Assembly: GCF_000620145.1 (NCBI RefSeq)
Contig: NZ_KK211083.1
Location: 248,001 to 312,000, forward strand
Direction of reading: 5' to 3'
DNA: 64,000 bases
Source of the DNA: Deefgea rivuli DSM 18356
GTDB lineage: Bacteria > Pseudomonadota > Gammaproteobacteria > Burkholderiales > Chitinibacteraceae
Part shown: positions 55,901 through 64,000 of the stretch, in pieces
How the letters are laid out: each line of letters starts with the position of its first letter
How positions within the stretch are numbered: position 1 is the stretch's first letter
Translations under genes and position numbers: made by a program
Notes under the pieces: generated by a model
Told to the model about the DNA's origin: nothing
What the model saw: only the letters and a program-made list of their open reading frames with translations
The model's database searches: none

Positions 55901-57590
55901 GAAACCGGGTGAAGGCGGTCAGTTGCCAGGCCACAAGGTTTCAGAATACATCGGTAAATTGCGGCATTCCGTGCCGGGCGTGGGCCTGATTTCTCCGCCA
56001 CCGCATCACGATATTTATTCGATTGAAGACTTGGCGCAGTTGATTCACGACTTGAAAAACGTTAATCCAGTCGCATCGATTTCGGTGAAGTTGGTCGCTG
56101 AAGTCGGCGTGGGTACGGTCGCTGCGGGTGTCACTAAAGCCAAAGCCGATCATTTGGTGATTGCGGGGCATGACGGCGGTACGGGCGCTTCGCCACAATC
56201 GTCGATCAAACACGCTGGCGGTCCGTGGGAATTGGGACTCGCTGAAACCCAGCAAACGCTGGTGCTGAACAAACTGCGTGGCCGAGTTCGGGTGCAAGTC
56301 GACGGGCAAATGAAAACTGGCCGCGATGTCGTCATCGGTGCGCTACTCGGCGCGGATGAATTCGGTTTCGCGACCGCGCCGCTGGTGGTTGAAGGCTGCA
56401 TCATGATGCGCAAATGCCATCTGAATACCTGCCCAGTTGGCGTGGCGACGCAAGATCCTGTTTTGCGTCAACGCTTCTCCGGCCAGCCTGAGCATGTGGT
56501 GAATTACTTCTTCTTCGTCGCCGAAGAAGCGCGTCAAATCATGGCGGAAATGGGCGTTCGCACGATTGATGAATTGATTGGTCGTTCTGATTTGTTGGAT
56601 AAACAAGCGGGTTTGGCACATTGGAAAACCCAAGGTCTCGATTTCAGTAAGGTATTCCACCAAGTGAAAGCGCCAGCCGAAGTCGCACGTTTGCACGTTG
56701 AAACGCAAGATCATGGCCTGAATAAAGCACTCGACAATGAATTGATCGCCCAAGCTGCGCCAGCGCTTGAGCGTGGTGAAGTGACGAAAATTAGCCTCGC
56801 AGTGAAAAACATCAACCGCACTGTCGGTGCGATGTTGTCGGGTGAAGTGGCGCGCCGTTATGGCCATGCGGGTTTGCCAGAAGACACGCTGCAAGTGGCG
56901 CTCAATGGCACGGCGGGGCAAAGTTTTGCCGCCTTCTTGGCACGCGGTATCACCATCACTTTGAGCGGTGAAGGCAATGATTACGTCGGTAAAGGCTTGT
57001 CGGGCGGTCGGATTGTGATTCGCCCCAATGCTGCATTTACCGGCAAAACTTGGGAAAACATTATCGTCGGCAATACCGTGTTGTTTGGCGCGATTGCCGG
57101 TGAAGCGTTCTTTGCCGGTGTTGGCGGCGAGCGTTTTGCGGTGCGCAATTCGGGCGCAACAGCGGTGGTTGAAGGCTTGGGCGATCATGGTTGCGAATAC
57201 ATGACCGGCGGCACGGTGGTGGTATTGGGCGCAACGGGTCGCAACTTTGCAGCGGGTATGTCGGGCGGGATTGCTTATGTTTACGATCCAGACGGCGTAT
57301 TTGCGGGTCGTTGCAATATGGCGCAAGTCGCGCTGGAACAAGTTGTGGCGTCTGATGCGCAAGAGCAACCGTTCCACAATGGCGTGGCCGATGAAGTTCA
57401 GCTTAAAGCCTTGATTACCAAACATGCTGACTTAAGCGGAAGCCAACGTGCTGCAGAGATTTTGGCTAACTGGGTCACCAGCCGCGCCGCGTTCGTCAAA
57501 GTGTTCCCGAACGAATATCGCCGTGCATTGACTGAAATGAAGGAAATGGCAGCAGCGAAAGCAGTTGTTGCGCAGAAGGAGATTGCATAA
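52953..57590 (+). CDS. gltB: Glutamate synthase (NADPH) large subunit
   Basis: Makes two glutamates from glutamine and 2-oxoglutarate with electrons from GltD. 1545 aa proenzyme. The short propeptide ends before Cys17 (HDACGVGF), the N-terminal nucleophile of the glutaminase domain. Then a central domain, an FMN-binding synthase domain ([34 protein letters not shown]-like [11 protein letters not shown]), three Cys of a 3Fe-4S cluster (CHLNTC plus an earlier Cys), and a C-terminal GXGXG beta-helix. ATG has GAGGGA upstream and overlaps gltD by one base. Confidence 0.98.
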   Translation: MQEMQGMYDPANEHDACGVGFVAHIKGQKSHHIIEQGLLILKNIDHRGAVGADALAGDGAGILIQIPDSLFRKAILELGIVLPPMGDYGVAMCFLPQEPAARAACEEEIERAVRAEKQVVLGWRDVPVNHDMPMSPLIKATEPVIRQLFIGRGNDVLVTDALERKLYIIRKRASHAIRALKLKYGGEYYIPSCSARTVNYKGLLLADQVGEYYLDLQDPACISALALVHQRFSTNTFPTWDLAHPFRYIAHNGEINTLRGNVNWIRAREKAISSPVLGKDIDKIWPLIYPGQSDSASFDNALELLVMGGYSLSQAMMMMIPEAWERNDEMDENRRAFYEYHAAMMEPWDGPAAVAFTDGRQIGATLDRNGLRPARYLVTNDDLVVMASESGVLPIADERINKKWRLQPGKMFLIDLEQGRIIDDKEIKDSLANAKPYREWIEKIRVKLDDIESENDAAVLPQGSLLDAQQAFGYTQEDIKFILEPMAKNGEEATGSMGNDAALTVLSQKNKPLYHYFKQLFAQVTNPPIDPIREEMVMSLVSFIGPKPNLLGTTDINPPIRLEVTQPVLSTAQFEKIRNIGQYTGGKFYSHELNICYPVAWGKEGVEARLASLVAEAEDAVKSGANILIVSDRQMDAEFVAIPALLATSAVHQHLVKRGLRTSTGLVVETGSARETHHIALLGGYGAEAVYPYLTLATVASFANGDSELAAKYQKNFIKAVGKGLMKVMSKMGISTYMSYTGAQIFEAIGLQKSLVKKYFTGTASNIEGIGLFDVAEEAVRLHTAAFGADPVLANQLDAGGEYAFRIRGEDHLWTPDSIAKLQHATRSNSFSTYKEYAALINDQSKRHLTLRGLFEIKPAGAPVPLDEVESAAEIVKRFATGAMSLGSISTEAHTALAIAMNRIGGKSNTGEGGEDAARFAVLKAGQTLSEVIGKSRIERDYTFKEGDSLRSAIKQVASGRFGVTTEYLVNADQIQIKMAQGAKPGEGGQLPGHKVSEYIGKLRHSVPGVGLISPPPHHDIYSIEDLAQLIHDLKNVNPVASISVKLVAEVGVGTVAAGVTKAKADHLVIAGHDGGTGASPQSSIKHAGGPWELGLAETQQTLVLNKLRGRVRVQVDGQMKTGRDVVIGALLGADEFGFATAPLVVEGCIMMRKCHLNTCPVGVATQDPVLRQRFSGQPEHVVNYFFFVAEEARQIMAEMGVRTIDELIGRSDLLDKQAGLAHWKTQGLDFSKVFHQVKAPAEVARLHVETQDHGLNKALDNELIAQAAPALERGEVTKISLAVKNINRTVGAMLSGEVARRYGHAGLPEDTLQVALNGTAGQSFAAFLARGITITLSGEGNDYVGKGLSGGRIVIRPNAAFTGKTWENIIVGNTVLFGAIAGEAFFAGVGGERFAVRNSGATAVVEGLGDHGCEYMTGGTVVVLGATGRNFAAGMSGGIAYVYDPDGVFAGRCNMAQVALEQVVASDAQEQPFHNGVADEVQLKALITKHADLSGSQRAAEILANWVTSRAAFVKVFPNEYRRALTEMKEMAAAKAVVAQKEIA

Positions 57591-59053
57591 TGGGTAAGCC
57601 AACCGGTTTTTTAGAAATCGACCGCGTTAAAGACAGTTACGAGCCGGTCGCGCAGCGCATCACGCATTATCGCGAGTTTGTGCCTGCGCTGAGCGACGAC
57701 AAAGCGAAGTTGCAAGGCGCGCGTTGTATGGATTGCGGCATTCCGTTTTGCAATAACGGCTGCCCAGTTAACAACGTGATTCCTGATTTTAACGATCTGG
57801 TGTACCAGCAAGATTGGGAATCGGCTTTAAATGTCCTGCATTCGACCAATAACTTCCCTGAGTTCACTGGTCGAATTTGCCCAGCGCCGTGCGAAGCGGC
57901 CTGTACGCTCGGCATCAATGACGATCCAGTTGGCATCAAATCAATTGAGCGCGCGATTATTGACAAAGGTTGGGAAAACGGCTGGGTTGCGCCACAAATT
58001 TCGGCCGTGAAAACGGGTAAGAAAGTTGCGATTGTTGGTTCTGGCCCTGCGGGTTTGGCGGCGGCGCAGCAACTCGCTCGCGTCGGTCATGTGGTGACGG
58101 TGTTTGAGAAAAACGATGCCGTTGGTGGCTTGCTGCGTTATGGCATTCCTGATTTCAAACTCGGCCAAGACGTGATCGATCGCCGTGTTGCGCAACTCAA
58201 AGCTGAGGGTATTGAATTCAAGCTAAATTCAGTGGTTGGTTCTAGTGACATACCTGCTGGTATCGTTTGCGATGGCAAAACTGTCATTACCCCTGCGCAA
58301 CTCGATGCTGAGTTTGATGCGGTGATTTTGGCGGGTGGCGCTGAAGTGCCACGCGATTTACCCGTGGCGGGTCGTGAGCTCAAAGGCGTGCATTACGCGC
58401 TGGAATTGTTGATCGCGCAAAACAAACAAGTTGGCGGCGGTGCAGCCAATCCAATCAGCGCGGCGGGTAAACACGTCGTGGTGATTGGTGGTGGCGATAC
58501 CGGTTCTGACTGCGTGGGAACGAGTAATCGCCACGGCGCGGTGAGTGTGACGCAGCTTGAATTGATGCCGCAACCGCCAGAGCAAGAAAACAAATCCATC
58601 GTGTGGCCGTATTGGCCAGTCAAAATGCGCACATCAAGTAGCCATGAAGAAGGCGTTGAGCGCGATTTCGCGGTGCAAACGCAAGCATTTGTCGGCGAAA
58701 ATGGCGTGCTGAAAGCGGTGAAATTGGTTCGTTTGGAATGGAAAGACGGCAAGCCAACGCCAATCGCTGGCAGCGAATTTGAGCTGAAAGCCGATTTGGT
58801 GTTCTTGGCGATGGGCTTTACCAATCCAGTGGCCAGTTTGCTCGACGCGTTTGCAGTCGAAAAAGACGCACGTGGCAATGCCAAAGCGACAACCGACGGC
58901 AAAGGTTGCTACCAAACCAGCGTCGCCAAAGTCTTTGCCGCCGGCGACGTTCGCCGTGGTCAATCGCTAGTCGTATGGGCAATCCGCGAAGGCCGCCAAG
59001 CTGCACGCGAAGTCGATCAATATTTGATGGGCGCTTCTGTATTACCTCGCTAA
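57590..59053 (+). CDS. gltD: Glutamate synthase (NADPH) small subunit
   Basis: FAD-containing subunit that takes electrons from NADPH through 4Fe-4S clusters to GltB. 487 aa, normal length. N-terminal cysteine-rich region ([14 protein letters not shown] at about 44-57 and CPAPCEAAC at about 97-105), FAD-binding [20 protein letters not shown]-binding [14 protein letters not shown], and the C-terminal [16 protein letters not shown]. Start overlaps the gltB stop (TAATG). Confidence 0.98.
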   Translation: MGKPTGFLEIDRVKDSYEPVAQRITHYREFVPALSDDKAKLQGARCMDCGIPFCNNGCPVNNVIPDFNDLVYQQDWESALNVLHSTNNFPEFTGRICPAPCEAACTLGINDDPVGIKSIERAIIDKGWENGWVAPQISAVKTGKKVAIVGSGPAGLAAAQQLARVGHVVTVFEKNDAVGGLLRYGIPDFKLGQDVIDRRVAQLKAEGIEFKLNSVVGSSDIPAGIVCDGKTVITPAQLDAEFDAVILAGGAEVPRDLPVAGRELKGVHYALELLIAQNKQVGGGAANPISAAGKHVVVIGGGDTGSDCVGTSNRHGAVSVTQLELMPQPPEQENKSIVWPYWPVKMRTSSSHEEGVERDFAVQTQAFVGENGVLKAVKLVRLEWKDGKPTPIAGSEFELKADLVFLAMGFTNPVASLLDAFAVEKDARGNAKATTDGKGCYQTSVAKVFAAGDVRRGQSLVVWAIREGRQAAREVDQYLMGASVLPR

Positions 59054-59054
59054 T

Positions 59055-59103
59055 GGGTATAGCTTGGTAAGTTAATTTTTATATGACTTACATTCGTATA
59101 CAT
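59055..59103. repeat. 49-bp hairpin element, copy 13
   Basis: GGGTATAGCTTG-GTAAGTTAATT-TTT-ATATGACTTAC-ATTCGTATACAT: inner arms GTAAGT/ACTTAC differ from other copies yet still pair. Begins 2 bp after the gltD stop. Confidence 0.8.
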
Positions 59104-59106
59104 CGC

Positions 59107-59134
59107 AAAAAAGCCGGCGCAAGCTGGCTTTTTT
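59107..59134 (+). terminator. Terminator of gltBD
   Basis: AAAAAAGCCGGC-GCAA-GCTGGCTTTTTT with a T run, directly after the 49-bp element. Confidence 0.9.
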
Positions 59135-59264
59135 ATTGCTGAAGAGCTAAGTATTACGCTTGTGTGCAAGTCGTGGCGATTTCGCGAGTTGCCGGCAAGG
59201 ATCAGCGGCAGGGTAGAGGCAATTGTATATACTGGATTTTCAAAGATTCTATGGCGGCGTAGCA

Positions 59265-59999
59265 ATGCGATTTTGGCTCGGCTTTTTATTCGCGGTCTGT
59301 AGTGCTATGGGTTGGGCTAGCACGATTCGCTTAGTTTCTCCCGAGTATCCGCCGTATGCCTCAGCTGCGACGCCGAATGCCGGAGCAATGGCCGAATTGA
59401 TTCAGCAGACCTTGGGTAAAAAATATCAAGTTAAAATTGTCTTTTTGCCGTGGGCTAGAGCGCTTTCTGAAGTGAATTCGGGTAGGGTGGACGGCGCAAT
59501 TTTGATGTGGCCAGCAGATTATGTCGGTCTGCAATTAAGTGCTTCGCGACCGATTTTCATGAGCAAATTGGGTTTTTATACTCGCTCTACTGAGCCGCTG
59601 CCCAGCGTCGATTTGAGCCAACTGCGCGGCAAAATAGTCGGCACGGTGCGGGCTTATGGTTATCCGACGAGCTTGAAAGAGGCAGGCGTGATTTTTGAGG
59701 AAGTGAACGACGATCAAACTAACTTAAAAAAGCTGTCGGCTGGGCGAATTGATCGGATTGTTGTTGAGCGTGCAGTGGCGCAATATCTATTGCGAACGCT
59801 ACCTGCCGCCGCAAAATGGTCGCAGCAAGTGATCTGGCGCGAACCAGCGATTGCAAGCTTGCCGCTGACAATTGGCTTTGCCAAAACCAAACCAGAAATT
59901 ATCGAAGCGGCAGCTTTTTTTGAGCAAGAAATGCAGCGCTTGAAAAAAACAGGCCAATTACGCGAATTGGCAGAGCGCTATGAAGTTGAATTGCCTTGA
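59265..59999 (+). CDS. Periplasmic solute-binding protein (SBP family 3 type)
   Basis: 244 aa from ATG 59265, giving a signal peptide (MRFWLGFLFAVCSAMGWA); an ORF start at 59223 would hide it. The mature part follows the amino-acid-binding fold: IRLVSPEYPPYAS, AMAELIQQTLG, VDGAILMWP, LRGKIVGTVRAYGY and FFEQEMQRLKKTGQLREL at the end. There is no ABC permease or ATPase gene beside it, so it may act alone in sensing, or be a remnant of a transporter; such orphan family 3 proteins are frequent in Chitinibacteraceae-like genomes. Ligand unknown, and an amino acid is only the family default. Confidence 0.82.
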   Translation: MRFWLGFLFAVCSAMGWASTIRLVSPEYPPYASAATPNAGAMAELIQQTLGKKYQVKIVFLPWARALSEVNSGRVDGAILMWPADYVGLQLSASRPIFMSKLGFYTRSTEPLPSVDLSQLRGKIVGTVRAYGYPTSLKEAGVIFEEVNDDQTNLKKLSAGRIDRIVVERAVAQYLLRTLPAAAKWSQQVIWREPAIASLPLTIGFAKTKPEIIEAAAFFEQEMQRLKKTGQLRELAERYEVELP

Positions 60000-60079
60000 G
60001 TCTCGGCGGGCGATTGCGGTGAAAGTTTCAAGCTATTAATTATAATAATAACAGGTAGAAATTTTGAATCCGAGTGATG

Positions 60080-60106
60080 AAAAAGCCAGCTTGCGCTGGC
60101 TTTTTT
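60080..60106. terminator. Terminator between convergent genes
   Basis: AAAAAGCCAGC-TTGC-GCTGGCTTTTTT perfect hairpin, usable in both directions. Confidence 0.95.
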
Positions 60107-60121
60107 CTTGCGTACTACGAA

Positions 60122-60820
60122 TTACATAGCGAAGTCGAGATTTTTCGGGCTACTTAAAATGCCTTCATAACCCATACCCGTCGTTTCTGGCTCGTTGGCA
60201 TTGACTTCGTTGATCTTAAAGCCACTCGCCCAACCCGTTCCTTCGCCACTAACAAAGAAACCAAAGTTGATCGTAACGGCTTCATTGGATATCGGCACAA
60301 CGATGCGTGCCGATGTCCAGTCTTGTGTGCCTTTCACTGCGCGATAATCCATGTTATCGAACTGCAGTAGGCCAATCGGCCCATCGATACGTACCCACAT
60401 TTGTACGGAATCGGCGGCTTGAGCTTTGAGTTCAGCAGTCAATTCTAATTTTTTATTGCGCCAATCATCGGCTTTAAAAGTTTGCATCAAAGTGCCAAAT
60501 GGGGGACGAACGTTATTGCTCGGGAACGGTTCTGTGTTGCGATGAATTACCGCTGATTTTTGGCCGTTTCGCAGCAATGTTGGATCAATTCCCATGTCGT
60601 AACATTGAGCGGCGTTGCCCCATATTTTCCAGCCGTCTGGCAGATTTGAGTCGATGGCGCCGGATGGATTGATTTTGGCGACTAAAATATTCCAATCGGC
60701 AAAGCCAAATTGCTGCGCGACGATTTCCAGTGTTTCGCTGTGGCTGAGTGGGATTTGTTTTTGCGCGAGGGCTTCGCGCAAAGTTTTGGCCATGAGTTTG
60801 GCGTCGAGATAGCTACGCAT
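60122..60820 (-). CDS. Glyoxalase-8-like N domain fused to a putative effector-type domain
   Basis: 232 aa from ATG 60820 (AAGGA upstream); the longer ORF reading to 61051 is not family-like. N-terminal about 50 residues follow the glyoxalase-related short helical domain: KLMAKTLREALAQKQIPLSHSETLEIVAQQFGFADW split over residues 7-42. The C-terminal domain (about 60-220) resembles beta-rich domains found in transcriptional-regulator effector regions: FGTLMQTFKADDWRNKKLEL, MWVRIDG, FDNMDYRAVKGTQDW. No DNA-binding helix-turn-helix is visible. Role unknown; intergenic region 60821-61196 shows no other gene. Confidence 0.65.
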   Translation of the reverse strand: MRSYLDAKLMAKTLREALAQKQIPLSHSETLEIVAQQFGFADWNILVAKINPSGAIDSNLPDGWKIWGNAAQCYDMGIDPTLLRNGQKSAVIHRNTEPFPSNNVRPPFGTLMQTFKADDWRNKKLELTAELKAQAADSVQMWVRIDGPIGLLQFDNMDYRAVKGTQDWTSARIVVPISNEAVTINFGFFVSGEGTGWASGFKINEVNANEPETTGMGYEGILSSPKNLDFAM

Positions 60821-61196
60821 CGTAGATCCTTGTGGTATTGAGCGTCGATGATCAGTGCTTGCATTGCTGAAACGCTCGAAAGACAAGGATTCAGAGTATG
60901 AGTATTGCAGTCGCTTCACCTTCCCATTTATGGGGCAAGCGGCAGGTGCGACCAACCAAGCGCTATGATACGGAGCGCTAAGCAGGCTGTCTAATGACGT
61001 AATCAAATTGTGGTGCGCAGTGACAAGGTGGGGAAGAATGCCGTGCAGCATGGATTTGAATATGAATGTTCAATTGATCGTATAATCGAGAGATTCAATA
61101 TCGCATGGTTGGCAATTCGCCGAGTGCTGATATTTATCCGCTTGGCAGTGGGCGAGAGCTTGCTGGTTTTAAGCGATCACGTAGGGATGAGGCAAA

Positions 61197-61511
61197 ATGG
61201 AAGAAGTACAAAACGAACCTAGCAATTGGCACGTAATTTTACGTCCGAACCACGATCGTAAAGTATTGGCTAAAGGCAAGATGTACCGCCTGCGCAATAA
61301 CCAGCCTGAGCGTTTGGATATTTTGGAAGAAATCGTTGGCGATTCGCAATTCAAATACAACCGCTTTACGCGGATGATTGATTCGCCAGAAAAATACTTG
61401 ATTGATCGTCTACGCGCGGCCTGCATCGAGAAAATCGGTCACGACCGTGATTTGACGCATTACATTATTGCGATTGCGATTGAGCGCAGTGAGTTGTCGA
61501 AACGCCGTTAA
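61197..61511 (+). CDS. Conserved hypothetical protein, 104 aa
   Basis: Compact soluble protein of 104 aa with no signal peptide, no cysteines except one near 81, and a mix of basic and acidic residues. The pattern WHVILRPNHDRKVLAKGKMYRLRNNQPERLD is split by beta-like segments and ends in a helical half. ATG has a good Shine-Dalgarno (GAGG at seven bases). Codon use fits the chromosome, so it is a real gene, but I recognise no family. It precedes the second gltB by 253 bp. Confidence 0.6.
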   Translation: MEEVQNEPSNWHVILRPNHDRKVLAKGKMYRLRNNQPERLDILEEIVGDSQFKYNRFTRMIDSPEKYLIDRLRAACIEKIGHDRDLTHYIIAIAIERSELSKRR

Positions 61512-61592
61512 TTCCGCACTCGTTTTAAGCAGCTTGCGTAATCAAGTATTCGACTTTGTTTTGCGCTAGCTGACTATCGAATTAAGCAAAAC

Positions 61593-61620
61593 GGATGAGC
61601 GTAAATATTCACGTTCATCC
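61593..61620 (+). terminator. Hairpin downstream of the 104-aa gene
   Basis: GGATGAGCGT-AAATATTC-ACGTTCATCC with one G-T pair. No T run follows, so it may be a terminator of weak type or a regulatory structure upstream of the gltB promoter. Confidence 0.4.
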
Positions 61621-61622
61621 GA

Positions 61623-61716
61623 CCCTAGGGATTCTCCCGATTGTCCATTTTGGTTGCGTTTAACACCCTTTATCGCTAGAATCAAGCCCCTTTGCTTGAC
61701 TAGGGTCAATCCCTAG
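61623..61716 (+). promoter_or_regulatory. Promoter and CTAGGG sites upstream of the second gltB
   Basis: A good sigma-70-type promoter: TTGCGT (61654-61659), 17-bp spacer, TAGAAT (61677-61682). It is flanked by CCCTAGGG (61623-61630) before the -35 box and by CTAGGG-TCAAT-CCCTAG (61700-61716, perfect arms) just after the expected start point. The shared CTAGGG half-sites suggest one regulator binding at both places. The regulator is unknown. Confidence 0.55.
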
Positions 61717-61764
61717 CGGCATGTATTTCACTGATTCTTGAGCTTTTGTAAGGGTGCCGCTGTG

Positions 61765-64000
61765 ATGGATAGACAAAGCTGGTTGAAGGGCACGTTATAC
61801 CGCCCGCAGTTCGAGCAAGATAGCTGCGGCTTCGGTTTGATTGCACAAATGGACGATAAACCAAGCCATTGGCTGGTATCAACCGCAATCAATTCGCTGG
61901 CCTGTTTGACACACCGTGGTGCTGTGGCTGCCGATGGTAAATCGGGCGACGGCTGTGGTTTGCTATTCCGCTTGCCAAAAGACTTTTTGCGCGCGGTAGC
62001 GGTGGATAATGGCTACACCTTGGCGACGCAATTTACTGCGGGCTTGGTGTTCTCAAACCTGGATAAGGCAGAGTCGGCCAAATCGATTGCGAATCTCGTT
62101 GCCGCGATTGAGAGCCAAGGTCTGGTTGTTGCGGGCGTGCGCGATGTACCCGTGAATCTGGATGCTCTGGGCGCTGCCGCGATGCGTTCATTGCCAACGA
62201 TCCAACAAATTTTTGTGAATTCGCCAGAGACTTTATCTGAGCTTGAGTTTGCACGTAAATTATATCAAGCACGACGTATTGCCGAGAAGGCCAATACGGG
62301 CGATGCTTCCTTCTATATACCTACACTCAACCCCTACGTCATGTCGTATAAGGGTTTGGTTACGCCAGACAATCTGCCGGTATTCTACCTCGACTTAAAA
62401 GACGAGCGTTTTGCTTCGAGTATGGCGGTGTATCACCAACGTTTCTCGACCAATACCTGGCCACAATGGAAATTGGCGCAGCCTTTCCGCTTCCTCGCGC
62501 ACAACGGTGAAATCAACACGCTGACGGGTAACCGCGCTTGGGCGCGTGCTCGCGAAGCGATCATGAATAGCCCAGAGCTAGATATGGATGCGATTCGTCC
62601 CATCGTGCAAACCAACGGTTCAGACTCGATGAGTATGGACAATATGTTGGAAAGCTTGGTGCTTGGCGGCGTCGATGTCTTCCGCGCTTTCCGTTTGATG
62701 GTGCCACCGGCTTGGCAAAACGTCGATACCAATGATCGCGATTTACGCGCGTTCTACGAGTACAACTCCCTGCATATGGAACCATGGGATGGCCCGGCGG
62801 GTATCGTTTGGGCGGCTGGCGATTACGCTGGTTGTGCGCTCGACCGTAACGGCTTGCGCCCAGCGCGTTATGTCATCACCAAAGATCGTCATATCACCAT
62901 CGCGTCGGAAATCGGCGTGTGGGGCTATGCGCCGACCGAAGTGGTCAAAAAAGGCCGCGTGAAGCCAGGTCAAATCGTTGCGGTTGATTTTAAAACCGGC
63001 GAATTTATCGAATCTGAAACGATTGATAACAAGCTCAAACAGGCGCAACCGTACCGCGCTTGGCTGAAAGAAAACGCCAATCATTTGGAAATGGCCGCTG
63101 ACAATAGTCCACTCGAAGAGATGGACAAAGCGACCTTGCTGACCTACCAAAAGCAATTCCAATTGACGTTCGAAGAACGCGATCAAATCTTGCGTGTATT
63201 GGCCAATGATGGCCAAGAAGCCATCGGTTCGATGGGCGACGATACGCCAATGGCGGTGTTGTCAGAAAAAGTGCGTTCACCGTACGAATATCTGCGCCAG
63301 CAATTTGCGCAAGTAACAAACCCACCGATCGATCCGATTCGTGAAGCGATTGTGATGTCGCTGAACACTTGCTTTGGCCCTGAGCGTAATCTGTTTGAAG
63401 ACAACGCCAGCCACGCTAAACGCATGGAAGTTAGCTCGCCGGTGTTGTCGACCGACAAATTCGCCGTATTGATCAGCCAAACTGACCCTGATTTCAAAGC
63501 AACGCATTTCGATTTAGCGTTTGAAGGCACAAGCCTGCAAGCGGCGATTGAAAAGCTGCAAGCTGATGTACTCGCTAGCGTGCGTAACGACGGCACAGTG
63601 ATTATCGTGTTGTCGGACAAAAACATCGCCAAAGGTCGCTTGCCGATTCCAGCTTTGTTCGCGGTCGGCGCGGTGCATCACGGCCTGATTAACGCAGGCT
63701 TGCGTTGCCAAACTAATATCATTGTTGAAACTGCAACTACACGTGATCCGCATCATTTCGCTTGTTTGATCGGCTACGGCGCCACGGCGATTGTTCCGTA
63801 CTTGGCCTACCAAACGATCAAAGAATTGGTTGAGATTGGCCAAGTTGATGGCACGCTCGAAAAAGCGGCGAATAACTTCCGCAAGGGTATCAATAAAGGC
63901 TTGATGAAAATCTTGTCGAAAATGGGTATCTCAACAGTGGCGTCGTATCGCGGTTCGCAATTGTTTGAAGGCGTCGGTATCGGCGAAGAAGTCATCGATT
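61765..64000 (+). CDS. Second glutamate synthase large subunit (3' truncated by window edge)
   Basis: Open reading frame from ATG 61765 (AAGGG upstream) to the last base, 745 codons without stop. It encodes the start of another GltB: propeptide and nucleophile Cys21 (EQDSCGFGLIAQ), glutaminase residues ([25 protein letters not shown]), [13 protein letters not shown], the central domain [17 protein letters not shown] and SPVLSTDKF. It aligns with the gltB at 52953 throughout but with many substitutions, so it is a diverged paralogue, not a recent duplication. The FMN and iron-sulfur parts and any gltD partner lie beyond the window. Confidence 0.95.
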   Translation, partial: MDRQSWLKGTLYRPQFEQDSCGFGLIAQMDDKPSHWLVSTAINSLACLTHRGAVAADGKSGDGCGLLFRLPKDFLRAVAVDNGYTLATQFTAGLVFSNLDKAESAKSIANLVAAIESQGLVVAGVRDVPVNLDALGAAAMRSLPTIQQIFVNSPETLSELEFARKLYQARRIAEKANTGDASFYIPTLNPYVMSYKGLVTPDNLPVFYLDLKDERFASSMAVYHQRFSTNTWPQWKLAQPFRFLAHNGEINTLTGNRAWARAREAIMNSPELDMDAIRPIVQTNGSDSMSMDNMLESLVLGGVDVFRAFRLMVPPAWQNVDTNDRDLRAFYEYNSLHMEPWDGPAGIVWAAGDYAGCALDRNGLRPARYVITKDRHITIASEIGVWGYAPTEVVKKGRVKPGQIVAVDFKTGEFIESETIDNKLKQAQPYRAWLKENANHLEMAADNSPLEEMDKATLLTYQKQFQLTFEERDQILRVLANDGQEAIGSMGDDTPMAVLSEKVRSPYEYLRQQFAQVTNPPIDPIREAIVMSLNTCFGPERNLFEDNASHAKRMEVSSPVLSTDKFAVLISQTDPDFKATHFDLAFEGTSLQAAIEKLQADVLASVRNDGTVIIVLSDKNIAKGRLPIPALFAVGAVHHGLINAGLRCQTNIIVETATTRDPHHFACLIGYGATAIVPYLAYQTIKELVEIGQVDGTLEKAANNFRKGINKGLMKILSKMGISTVASYRGSQLFEGVGIGEEVID

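Noticed and set aside
56343-57425. 360-aa minus-strand ORF opposite gltB
   Set aside because: Antisense shadow of a strongly conserved coding region with rare-type amino-acid composition (many His, Arg, Cys).

Overview
The window reads as a chromosomal segment of a betaproteobacterium of the order Neisseriales, most likely a chitin-degrading genus of the Chitinibacteraceae type (Chitinibacter, Deefgea, Chitinilyticum). This is an inference from gene content and order: mreBCD-mrdAB-rlpA, divergent gatCAB, dusB-fis-purH, hemA-prfA, and two secreted enzymes carrying chitin-binding CBM5/12 domains. No rRNA or tRNA gene, CRISPR array, prophage or complete insertion sequence was seen.

Layout. 1-1278 is the 3' part of a GGDEF-EAL gene. 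1324-8093 (minus) is the cell-shape and elongasome cluster mreB, mreC, mreD, mrdA (PBP2), rodA, rlpA. 8094-8723 is an unusual leader: a decayed copy of the gatC start followed by four tandem 77-79 bp units, each with Shine-Dalgarno-like sequence and very short ORFs, ending exactly at gatC. 8724-12557 is gatC-gatA-(Uma2-family gene)-gatB. 12600-15195 is an AT-rich accessory stretch with three orphan small proteins and a patchwork of dispersed repeats. 15195-20239 holds a GAF histidine kinase, a TerB-like protein, a GH19 chitinase and a MEKHLA-domain protein. 20433-28143 is a housekeeping block: GST, dusB-fis, purH, pagP, purD and a lipoprotein GlpQ-type phosphodiesterase. 28208-31252 has a Fur-box-like site, feoAB, a PAP2 phosphatase and dgkA. 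31352-38783 has a DUF975 membrane protein, hemA, prfA, a globin, an RNase II-family gene, a zinc-ribbon protein and panD. 39236-42355 has an M60 peptidase with two CBM5/12 modules, and hemF. 42368-52546 (minus) is a ten-gene chemotaxis operon (MCP, cheY, STAS protein, cheA, MCP, cheW, cheR, cheD, cheB, REC-EAL). 52953-59053 is gltBD. A periplasmic solute-binding protein, two poorly known proteins and the start of a second, diverged gltB fill the rest to the right edge.

How the parts fit. The elongasome genes build the lateral wall. GatCAB makes Gln-tRNA and/or Asn-tRNA by transamidation. The GH19 and M60 enzymes point to extracellular attack on chitin or other glycan-rich material. The che operon couples chemoreceptors to the motor and, through REC-EAL, possibly to c-di-GMP. 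FeoAB, HemA, HemF and the globin form an iron/heme theme.

The most unusual non-coding signals are (a) the gatC leader array, apparently built by tandem duplication of the gatC translation start, and (b) a dispersed family of strictly 49-bp intergenic hairpin elements. I count 14 copies with conserved GGTAT/ATACC-type tips and an inner stem whose sequence changes while pairing is kept.
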